44,898 nt of DNA from an uncultured Lachnospiraceae bacterium (GTDB lineage: Bacteria; Bacillota; Clostridia; Lachnospirales; Lachnospiraceae), in the NCBI GenBank assembly GCA_947174665.1, contig CAMWJV010000010.1, positions 1-44,898 of the forward strand, read 5' to 3'. A program made the translations under genes and the position numbers. The notes beneath the pieces were generated by a model. It searched no databases. It worked only from the letters and a program-made list of their open reading frames with translations, and was not told the origin of the DNA. Below are positions 8,462-15,038 of this stretch, one piece after another. Each line of letters starts with the position of its first letter. The first letter of the stretch is position 1.

Positions 8462-8490
8462 ATGATAGCGTCTCGCAACCTGTAAGTCAA
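8462..8490 (-). promoter_or_regulatory. promoter of mecA
   Basis: On the minus strand TTGACT (8485-8490), 17 bases, TATCAT (8462-8467). Good match and well placed for mecA. Confidence 0.82.
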
Positions 8491-8537
8491 TAGCAGGATT
8501 TAATTTTCGACTTTTTTAAGAATTTGCAATATAGTAC

Positions 8538-8566
8538 TTGAAAAAACAAGGCCGATAGTCTATAAT
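8538..8566 (+). promoter_or_regulatory. consensus-like promoter with a long leader
   Basis: TTGAAA (8538-8543), 17-base spacer, perfect TATAAT (8561-8566). The first plausible gene on this strand begins only at 8908, so either there is a ~335-base leader or the promoter drives an unannotated small RNA. Confidence 0.72.
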
Positions 8567-8572
8567 CACATT

Positions 8573-8907
8573 GTAAGTGCCTCCGGCATTCCGTACGGGA
8601 AAGGGGGCGGCGGTCTGTATTTCCGGTTGATATAGTTTTACTTTGGGGACATATCGTCTCATTTCATCCTGATATATTATATGGTATTTCAATGTAATCT
8701 GACATATGATACAGGATGTCTTACAAGTATTGGCACACAAAAGAGCTGGTGCCTGCTTGATCGTAGTATTTCAACTAATATTTTCACAATAATAATTCAT
8801 TTTAATCTCTTTGGATATTGGCAATTTTTGCCTGTAAAAGTACAGCCGGGCGCATTTACGATTCATCACAATCCTTTTGGTTTAAAATTCGGATAGGAGG
8901 TATACTC
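8573..8907 (+). other. long untranslated leader, no recognised RNA family
   Basis: The 335 bases between the promoter and the small gene hold no convincing coding frame. Short inverted repeats are present, such as GGCAC/GTGCC around 8731-8753 and GGCAA/TTGCC near 8820-8832. I checked it by eye against common riboswitch cores (c-di-GMP, glycine, ydaO) and found none. Confidence 0.45.
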
Positions 8908-9144
8908 TTGTATGAAGAGAATGGAGAAGTAACAGGACTGGAAAATGCCAGAGAGCGCATGCGGCTTCTTCTGGAACAAATGTACAGTCAGGGGGTGGAA
9001 CTTTTTGTGGACGGCGAGGCCGCGCTTCCGGGGGATGCAGCGGCGAGAGCAGTGCACGAGGACAGCCCCTATATGGCAGATTATGTATTTGGGGATGCCG
9101 GTAATATTGAACAAATTCGTTTCGACAAAGTGTTTAACGGTTAA
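8908..9144 (+). CDS. small acidic protein of unknown function, TTG start
   Basis: A 78-residue protein I do not recognise. The start is taken as TTG at 8908 because AGGAGG lies at an ideal distance (7 bases); the frame upstream has an ATG at 8818 but no ribosome-binding site. The product is acidic and mostly helical: LENARERMRLLLEQMYSQGV, then VDGEAALPG and a C-terminal DYVFGDAGNIEQIRFDKV. No signal peptide, membrane segment or metal motif is visible. It lies behind a strong promoter with a long leader, divergent from mecA. Confidence 0.68.
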   Translation: MYEENGEVTGLENARERMRLLLEQMYSQGVELFVDGEAALPGDAAARAVHEDSPYMADYVFGDAGNIEQIRFDKVFNG

Positions 9145-9162
9145 TCGGGCATGCCTCCCGGG

Positions 9163-9224
9163 AACCAAACCCCGCCGGATAATAAAACGGATTGCCTCCC
9201 GTGCTGATGACGGCGGTGTTGGTT
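9163..9224. repeat. imperfect inverted repeat after the small gene
   Basis: AACCAAACCCCGCC (9163-9176) is nearly complementary to GGCGGTGTTGGTT (9212-9224), enclosing ~35 bases. No T run follows. It may stabilise the 3' end of the upstream message; TGCCTCCCG also occurs twice as a direct repeat here (near 9152 and 9193). Confidence 0.4.
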
Positions 9225-9244
9225 ACAGACTTAAAAAAATGGTA

Positions 9245-9308
9245 ATGACTTAAAGTGACGAGTGTGGTATGATGTAACTGTTCGCTTCCATATATTACGG
9301 ACAGTTAC
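9245..9308 (+). promoter_or_regulatory. promoter and adjoining inverted repeat upstream of the GH18 gene
   Basis: ATGACT (9245-9250), 17 bases, TATGAT (9268-9273) is a reasonable promoter. Immediately after the -10, GTAACTGT (9274-9281) and ACAGTTAC (9301-9308) form a perfect 8-base inverted repeat spanning the expected transcription start, which could be an operator or a leader hairpin. Confidence 0.6.
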
Positions 9309-9349
9309 ACGTACACACTTTTGGATGAAAGAAGGGAATGTAACAGATT

Positions 9350-11086
9350 ATGAAGAAGGCATTACCGGTAATAATTGCACTGCTGTTGATTGTTATAATA
9401 GGAGGGGTCGCATTTGGAGGAAAGCTCATAGATAAGTACTCCTATGGCAAGGAAACGGCTGATTTGGATGAATACTACGGAGTGACGGATGCTGCCGTCG
9501 GGGATGCCGACGGAAATCTTGCCATAGTGCTCCAGGACAAGATAATTGAGGAGCAGGCGGTGGTAAAGAACGGCACCGTATACTTTGATTTGAATACGAT
9601 TCGGACTTACCTGAATGATACTTTCTATGTGGATAAGGGAGAGCGGAAGCTTTTGTATACCACAGCAAATGATGTTATAACGGCGGCATTTGATGAGTCG
9701 GGATATCAGGACCGTGAGGGAACGCACTCCACAGAGTATGTCGTGTGCTATATGACAGGCGACCAGGTGTACATTGCCGCCGAATATGTCAGACGCTTTG
9801 CAAATTTTTCCTATGAAAAGTTTGACAGACATCTACAGCTCTACACGGAGTGGGGAGTTGCCAGAACCTATACGATCGGGAAGGCAACCCAGCTGCGTGT
9901 GCAGGGTGGAATAAAGAGTCCGATTCTCCGGGAACTGGCTGCCGGGGAGACGGTGGAATTCCTGGAGGAAATGGAGACCTGGAGCAAGGTAAAGACTTCT
10001 GATTCCATGATAGGTTATGTGGAGAACAAGCGGTTGACCAATCTGGATACGGTGGTGGAAACACCGGTCACCGACTATGTGCCGGAGGAGTATACATCCA
10101 TTTCCATGGAGGGAAAGGTAAGTCTTGGCTGGCACGCAATCGGGGGTGTGGGTGGAAATGACACCCTGGCGGAGATGGTGAAGGAAGGCAAGGGCATCAA
10201 TGTCATAGCACCCACCTGGTTCAGTTTGAAAGACAGTGACGGAGAACTATTCAGGTCCTTTGCCTCAGCAAAATATGTGGAAAAAGCCCATGGTTACGGT
10301 CTGAAGGTATGGGGCGTATGGGATGATTTCAACTACGCCATGGATACGAAAACAGAGGTTGACAGCTATCAGATACTTGCTTCCACCACAAGGAGGCAGG
10401 AGATGTCCCGCAACATGGTAGACACGGCGTTGGAATATGGACTGGACGGAATCAACATTGACTTTGAGGAATTGTCTGATGAGGCCAGGCCGCATTTTAA
10501 CCAGTTTCTGAGGGAATTGTCGGTTTTATGCAGGCAGAACGGACTGGTTCTGTCCGTGGATGATAAGGTGCCGTTGAATTCTTCGAATATTTACAGGCTG
10601 GATATTCAGGGACTGGTTTTGGACTATGTGATCATGATGGGGTATGATGAGCACTGGCGCGGCTGCCAGGAGGCGGGAAGCGTGGCCAGCATCGATTTTG
10701 TGACAGGCGGGCTGGATCGGATACTGGAGCATGTCCCTGCAGAAAAAGTAATCAATGCGCTTCCTTTCTACACCAGACTGTGGAAGACGGAAGGAACCGT
10801 GGTATCGGATTCGGCAATTACGATCAGCAATGTGGAGGAGTGCCTGAAGAACTACGGAAAGAAACCGGAAGACGCAGGGTGGGACGATGTAATCTGTCAG
10901 AACTATATTGAATGGCAGGGAGAAAGTGCAGTTTACCAGATGTGGATAGAGGATACGGAATCCCTGAGTGTGAAGCTGAATGCCATGAGAGCACGAAATA
11001 TAGGCGGTGTTGCCGTCTGGAGGCTGGGCTATGGCTCTAAGGCTGCCTGGGAATTGATAGCCGCATATGCGGGAACGGCAAAATGA
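9350..11086 (+). CDS. membrane-anchored glycoside hydrolase family 18 protein with SH3-like domain
   Basis: A 578-residue exported protein. Residues 5-22 are a single hydrophobic segment (uncleaved anchor or signal). Residues ~50-165 form a beta-rich stalk-like region, ~170-232 an SH3-like domain (RTYTIGKATQLRV to GYVENKRL), and ~250-575 a GH18 TIM barrel. The catalytic block is LDGINIDFEE: D366, D371 and the acid E373 of the family DGxDxDxE pattern are present, but the middle D is replaced by N. The architecture resembles YaaH/YdhD-type cell-wall or cortex-fragment hydrolases rather than secreted chitinases. The start has GAAGGGAATG upstream. Likely acts on envelope glycans; the substrate is not provable here. 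Confidence 0.85.
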   Translation: MKKALPVIIALLLIVIIGGVAFGGKLIDKYSYGKETADLDEYYGVTDAAVGDADGNLAIVLQDKIIEEQAVVKNGTVYFDLNTIRTYLNDTFYVDKGERKLLYTTANDVITAAFDESGYQDREGTHSTEYVVCYMTGDQVYIAAEYVRRFANFSYEKFDRHLQLYTEWGVARTYTIGKATQLRVQGGIKSPILRELAAGETVEFLEEMETWSKVKTSDSMIGYVENKRLTNLDTVVETPVTDYVPEEYTSISMEGKVSLGWHAIGGVGGNDTLAEMVKEGKGINVIAPTWFSLKDSDGELFRSFASAKYVEKAHGYGLKVWGVWDDFNYAMDTKTEVDSYQILASTTRRQEMSRNMVDTALEYGLDGINIDFEELSDEARPHFNQFLRELSVLCRQNGLVLSVDDKVPLNSSNIYRLDIQGLVLDYVIMMGYDEHWRGCQEAGSVASIDFVTGGLDRILEHVPAEKVINALPFYTRLWKTEGTVVSDSAITISNVEECLKNYGKKPEDAGWDDVICQNYIEWQGESAVYQMWIEDTESLSVKLNAMRARNIGGVAVWRLGYGSKAAWELIAAYAGTAK

Positions 11087-11116
11087 GATAGGGACAATTT
11101 GAGATAAGGACAATAA

Positions 11117-11166
11117 TTCAGCCATGTAAAGATTTTGCATAATCTGCAAATTATTACATGGCTGAA
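11117..11166. terminator. long hairpin between convergent genes, probable terminator
   Basis: TTCAGCCATGTAA (11117-11129) pairs perfectly with TTACATGGCTGAA (11154-11166); an inner TTTGCA/TGCAAA stem (11134-11150) continues it. On the + strand T-rich sequence follows, so it probably ends the GH18 transcript; on the minus strand the T run is poor. Confidence 0.65.
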
Positions 11167-11178
11167 CTGTTCATTTCT

Positions 11179-12030
11179 TTAATTTGTCTTTTTGTAAAGC
11201 CCGTAGCTTCCTGCAAACAATATGGCTGCGGCACCCACCAGGCCGATCAGCCAAGCGGCCTGACTGCTCTCGCCGGTCTTTGGTACTTTGTCATATTCGG
11301 AAGAATTAGCTGCCGGTGCAGGGGTGGTTTCGGGGGCGGCTGTTGTTTCGCCTGCAGCAGCTTTTGCCTGAAGGTATGCCTCTGTGGGTTCAGATGGACA
11401 GTTGGCGAACTGGATTCCACCGCCATAAAATTTCATGGTGTTATTGGGAATGCTATAAAATACGCATCTTGTGTTGTTTGTGCTGTCCTCCAGAACCTGG
11501 AACATTCCCACAGTACCGGTACAGGCAATGCTGGACTTAGCATCACCTGAGACATGCAGCACCATATCCAGCACATTGTTGTTAAAATTGCAGGTAACAC
11601 TGTCATAAAGGTGAGCATTGGTAACATCTCCGTTGATAGCGGCGTATGCGCCGGCAAGGACATAGCAGTCTTTGATGCCGTTGGTTTTGACAACAACATT
11701 GGCATCCCGGTGAACGGTCAGATTGCCTAGTCTGAAGCCGCTGAGATCCAGTTCTTTGCCGTTTGGAACCTCATCTCCGGGGTATATAACAATCAGGTCA
11801 CCGTCTTTCAAATCGTTCAGCTTCAGGTAGTAAAGCTCCCGGTGATACATTCCATCTTCGAAAGTGTTGCCGGGCACATAACGCCAGTCATTGATGTCTC
11901 CTCCGATGTACTTAATAGAGTAAGTTTTTGCCTCCTCTGCGTGTGCAGTCATGGCATTGCCGCCGGGCAGCAGAACAAGCATTGCGGCTGCCGCAAGCAT
12001 GGATACAAACAGTTTCATTTTTTTGTGCAT
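11179..12030 (-). CDS. sortase-anchored surface protein with VPKTG sorting signal
   Basis: A 283-residue secreted protein. Residues 1-30 are a signal peptide (MHKKMKLFVSMLAAAAMLVLL, Ala-x-Ala near residue 30). Residues ~35-220 are beta-rich with alternating hydrophobic strands and no family I recognise. A T/A/P/E-rich wall-spanning linker follows, then VPKTG at about 249-253, a hydrophobic segment and a YKKTN tail: a complete sorting signal of the LPxTG type. The gene starts 13 bases after a class B sortase, so it is most likely that enzyme's dedicated substrate. The start at 12030 is chosen for AAAGGAGG seven bases upstream; the longer frame overlaps the sortase gene. Confidence 0.85.
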   Translation of the reverse strand: MHKKMKLFVSMLAAAAMLVLLPGGNAMTAHAEEAKTYSIKYIGGDINDWRYVPGNTFEDGMYHRELYYLKLNDLKDGDLIVIYPGDEVPNGKELDLSGFRLGNLTVHRDANVVVKTNGIKDCYVLAGAYAAINGDVTNAHLYDSVTCNFNNNVLDMVLHVSGDAKSSIACTGTVGMFQVLEDSTNNTRCVFYSIPNNTMKFYGGGIQFANCPSEPTEAYLQAKAAAGETTAAPETTPAPAANSSEYDKVPKTGESSQAAWLIGLVGAAAILFAGSYGLYKKTN

Positions 12031-12043
12031 TTTCAGTCCTCCT

Positions 12044-12937
12044 TTAATTTTGAATGGGGAGATAAGTATCCCCGCTTTCCACTTCCTTTGCCACCACCAC
12101 AAACCGCCCGTTTTCTACATGGTATGCGCAGGTGGAAAGAGTAAGAAAGCAGTCTCCAAACTCTGCTGTGACACCTGTGTCATAAAGTGAAAGAGCCTTT
12201 ATATTTTGATAAAAATCATCAAATTCCTCAGCGGTGTCAGCCTGAAAGAATTTGTAGAACTTGAACACCTGGTCTGTTTTTTTATAGACCTGAGAGTTAA
12301 ATACTGCGATAACCTCATAATTGCGCTGGCATTCCTTCGTGTACAGAGTGATCGTCCTGTGCTCCTGAAAAAAGGATTCATCCTTGTAATCCATCAGTGT
12401 ACCAAACATGGCTCCCGATTTCATGTTGTGTCCGTGAATGATCAGATTCGTCGTCAAAGGTTCCAGGCAGCTGTCAGTATCAAGGATAAGGCAGCCGTTG
12501 TCGTTTTTCGAACCGTTGAAACCCCGACGGAGGTAATACTCCTCATCCTCGGGAGTCCACATGACGGGATAATCAATTTCGGTATCCGGTATCTTCAGCC
12601 ATGCGGCCATGTCATCATTTGCAAGAAAGCTGTCGCGGTAGGGATTGTCAACCGGCTCAGGGGTTGGCTCCGGAGTCGGTTCAGGAGTTTCCTGCGGGGG
12701 AGTCGGGGCGGGTTCTTCGAAAGACATCTCCACGGATTCGGGAGGAGACGTAATCTCGGAATCAGGCACGGTATTTTCTGACTCGACTGTATCTGCGGAT
12801 GCCCGCAGCTCCTCCATGTCTTTGGAGGTCTGTATATAGTCACTGACCTGCCGGATGATCAAAACTACTGCAGCAGTCAGGCAGCTGACAGCTGCAACAG
12901 CCAATATGACAGCCAATACTTTCCTGAAGTTTTTCAT
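12044..12937 (-). CDS. srtB: class B sortase
   Basis: A 297-residue membrane-anchored transpeptidase. Residues ~7-28 are a membrane segment, followed by a charged region and a PTPEPTPEP proline-rich stalk (about 76-98). The catalytic domain shows LKIPDTEIDYPV, the His motif IIHGHNM (H170), the Cys motif LSTCAYH (C270) and NGRFVVV (R278): a full Cys-His-Arg triad. It cleaves a sorting signal and joins the protein to peptidoglycan. Class B in Clostridia can use PxTG-like signals (as in C. difficile), which fits the VPKTG of the adjacent gene. The ATG at 12937 has GAGGA upstream; one 12 bases further up does not. Confidence 0.93.
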   Translation of the reverse strand: MKNFRKVLAVILAVAAVSCLTAAVVLIIRQVSDYIQTSKDMEELRASADTVESENTVPDSEITSPPESVEMSFEEPAPTPPQETPEPTPEPTPEPVDNPYRDSFLANDDMAAWLKIPDTEIDYPVMWTPEDEEYYLRRGFNGSKNDNGCLILDTDSCLEPLTTNLIIHGHNMKSGAMFGTLMDYKDESFFQEHRTITLYTKECQRNYEVIAVFNSQVYKKTDQVFKFYKFFQADTAEEFDDFYQNIKALSLYDTGVTAEFGDCFLTLSTCAYHVENGRFVVVAKEVESGDTYLPIQN

Positions 12938-12967
12938 AAATATCCTCATTGTCTTTTGATTAAGTCC

Positions 12968-12996
12968 ATATTAGCCTAAAAAAAAGAACAATGCAA
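12968..12996 (-). promoter_or_regulatory. promoter of the sortase-substrate pair
   Basis: On the minus strand TTGCAT (12991-12996), 17 bases with an 8-T run, TAATAT (12968-12973), about 30 bases upstream of the sortase start. Confidence 0.6.
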
Positions 12997-13051
12997 TACT
13001 TTTGAAGGTTTTAAAGAAAAATTAAGAAGAATATACATTTAAGGAAAAACT

Positions 13052-13813
13052 ATGGCGGCAGGCAGCAATATGAGTAAATGGAATCAAAGACTGGTTTCGG
13101 CAGCAGTGGGGATGCTCCTTCTGCTTTCTCTTGTGTACGTCGGCAGAGAGGTTGTACTGTATACTACAGCAAAAGGTGTAGGTAAAGGAGAAGAGGGAGG
13201 CAGATCCGAAGAAAATGCCAGATTTTGTGTGGTGATCGACGCAGGTCACGGCGGAAAAGACCCCGGGAAAATAGGGATAAACGGAGTGGAGGAAAAAGAG
13301 ATTAATCTGCTGATCGCGGGGAAGCTTAAGAAGTACCTGGAGGCAAATGATGTGAAGGTGATCATGACAAGGGAGAGCGACGAAGGGCTGTATGATGCCG
13401 ACGCATCAAATAAAAAGGTGCAGGACATGAAGAGAAGAATTGCGATCATTGATGAGACTGCACCTCAGATTACGGTCAGCATTCACCAGAACAGTTACCC
13501 GGAAGAGTATGTACACGGGGCGCAGGTGTTTTTTTACACAGGCAGCAGGGAGGGACAGGAACTGGCTGAGTCTGTCCAGAGGCAGCTTGTGGAGAAGGTG
13601 GACCCGGAGAATAAGCGGCAGGTGAAGGCCAATGACAGTTACTATCTTTTGAAAAAAACCGGCGTGCCGATCATCATTGTTGAGTGCGGATTCCTCTCCA
13701 ACAGCGAGGAGGCGGAGAAGCTCTGCTCGGATGAGTATCAGGAGGAACTGGCCTGGGCAATACATATGGGAATTTTGCAGTATTTGAATAATAGCCCGGC
13801 AGCGCGGAATTAA
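13052..13813 (+). CDS. N-acetylmuramoyl-L-alanine amidase, CwlD-like
   Basis: A 253-residue amidase_3 enzyme. A membrane/signal segment at about 14-33 is followed by VVIDAGHGGKDPG (zinc-ligand His), EKEINLLIAGKLKK with the second zinc ligand Glu, VSIHQNS (third zinc ligand His) and VPIIIVECGFLSN with the catalytic Glu. It cleaves the amide between MurNAc and the stem peptide outside the membrane. Size and single catalytic domain match CwlD, which makes muramic-delta-lactam in spore cortex; other small amidases cannot be excluded. SD AAGGA precedes the ATG. It is divergent from the sortase operon and convergent with the VWA gene, with 19 bases between the stops and no clear terminator. Confidence 0.87.
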   Translation: MAAGSNMSKWNQRLVSAAVGMLLLLSLVYVGREVVLYTTAKGVGKGEEGGRSEENARFCVVIDAGHGGKDPGKIGINGVEEKEINLLIAGKLKKYLEANDVKVIMTRESDEGLYDADASNKKVQDMKRRIAIIDETAPQITVSIHQNSYPEEYVHGAQVFFYTGSREGQELAESVQRQLVEKVDPENKRQVKANDSYYLLKKTGVPIIIVECGFLSNSEEAEKLCSDEYQEELAWAIHMGILQYLNNSPAARN

Positions 13814-13832
13814 TGAATGCATGGCCGAAAAG

Positions 13833-15017
13833 TTACTTTTTCCTCTTTTCAAACTCCTTCCTAAATTCCTGCAGATCCTGCCCCCGCAGAGCACGCTCCA
13901 AAAGATTCGGGAGCATCTGCGGATTGCAGGCAAAGCAGGGAATATCCAGCCCGGCTATCTTTTGCGCCATACTCGCATCATAATAAGGCTTGCCGCTTTC
14001 CGTCAGTGCAAGCAGGCATACCACCGTCACTCCGGATTCCTTCATTTCTTCCAGCCTGCGCAGCAGCGCCGCCCGGTTGCCGCCCTCCTCCAGGTCCGAA
14101 ATCAGGAAAAAGAGGGTCTTGGAAGGATTCTCGATGTACTGCTGGCAGTAGGCTACCGATTTGTCAATGTCCGTGCCTCCTCCAAGCTGGAAGCCAAAGA
14201 GCAGATCCACAGGATCATCGCTTTTCTCCGTCAGATCCACAATGTTCGTGTCAAAGGCCACGACCCGGGTGGACAGGCTGGACATGCTGGCCAGGATACA
14301 ACTGACAATGGAGGAATAGATAACCGATTCCCCCATGGAACCGCTTTGGTCAATATCCAGGATCACCGTCCATTTATTGGCTGCTGTGGTGCTTGTTCTG
14401 TCGAAGAAATAGAAATGCTCCGGCACAATGGTGTGAAGCTCCCGGCTGTAGTGCTTGAGATTCCGGGAGATGGTAGTCTTATAGTCCAAAGCCGCGGCAG
14501 AAGGAATGGGAGAGTGTTTCCTGCGGTTGATCGCCGCCGTCACCGCCCTGCGGATATCCTGCTCCAAAAGCTTGTTGATCTCTTCCACGATTTTCCGGAT
14601 AAAGAGGCGCACGCTCTCCTTTGAGCGCTTCGGAATCTGATCCTTCAACAGCAATATGGTGGATGCCAGGTTCACATCGGGTTCTAAATTCTCCAAAAGC
14701 TCAGGTTCAAAGATAAGCTGTTTTAAGCCGCATCGGGTCATGGCGTCCCCCTGGATGACCGTCACCAGCTCCTTGTCAAACAGGCTTCTCACATCTCCCA
14801 GCCACTTGCTGATCCGGGGATTGGAAGGACCGTTTCCGGCTCCGGCTCCGCCGCTGCCGAAGCCTCCTGACTCCGTATTATTATAAATGGCGGCAAGAGC
14901 CTGATCCATCAGATCCTGCTCGGGCGAGAGCTCTGCGTTCCCCATTTTTTCAAACCGCGCCCGGCTTTCCTGCCCAAGGATCAACCGCCATCTTTGTATA
15001 TGTTCCTCCTGATTCAT
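13833..15017 (-). CDS. VWA-domain protein, last gene of the MoxR cassette
   Basis: About 394 residues. The N-terminal half is helical with a G/A/S-rich loop near residues 50-65. The C-terminal half is a von Willebrand factor A domain with an intact metal site: LDIDQSGSMGES (D223-x-S225-x-S227), GGGTDID with the Thr, and ISDLEEGG with the Asp. MoxR-type AAA+ ATPases typically pair with such proteins (CbbQ/CbbO, NorQ/NorD, RavA/ViaA), the VWA protein recruiting or recognising the client. Its cognate ATPase is two genes upstream. ATG at 15017 is preferred because GAAAGG lies 10 bases away; a GTG nine bases upstream is too close to that site. No signal peptide, so cytoplasmic. Confidence 0.86.
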   Translation of the reverse strand: MNQEEHIQRWRLILGQESRARFEKMGNAELSPEQDLMDQALAAIYNNTESGGFGSGGAGAGNGPSNPRISKWLGDVRSLFDKELVTVIQGDAMTRCGLKQLIFEPELLENLEPDVNLASTILLLKDQIPKRSKESVRLFIRKIVEEINKLLEQDIRRAVTAAINRRKHSPIPSAAALDYKTTISRNLKHYSRELHTIVPEHFYFFDRTSTTAANKWTVILDIDQSGSMGESVIYSSIVSCILASMSSLSTRVVAFDTNIVDLTEKSDDPVDLLFGFQLGGGTDIDKSVAYCQQYIENPSKTLFFLISDLEEGGNRAALLRRLEEMKESGVTVVCLLALTESGKPYYDASMAQKIAGLDIPCFACNPQMLPNLLERALRGQDLQEFRKEFEKRKK

Positions 15018-15038
15018 TCCATACACACCTTTCTGAAA

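Noticed and set aside
8516..8740. A 74-codon minus-strand frame in the long leader region
   Set aside because: It runs against a strong + strand promoter, has no SD and no recognisable protein features.
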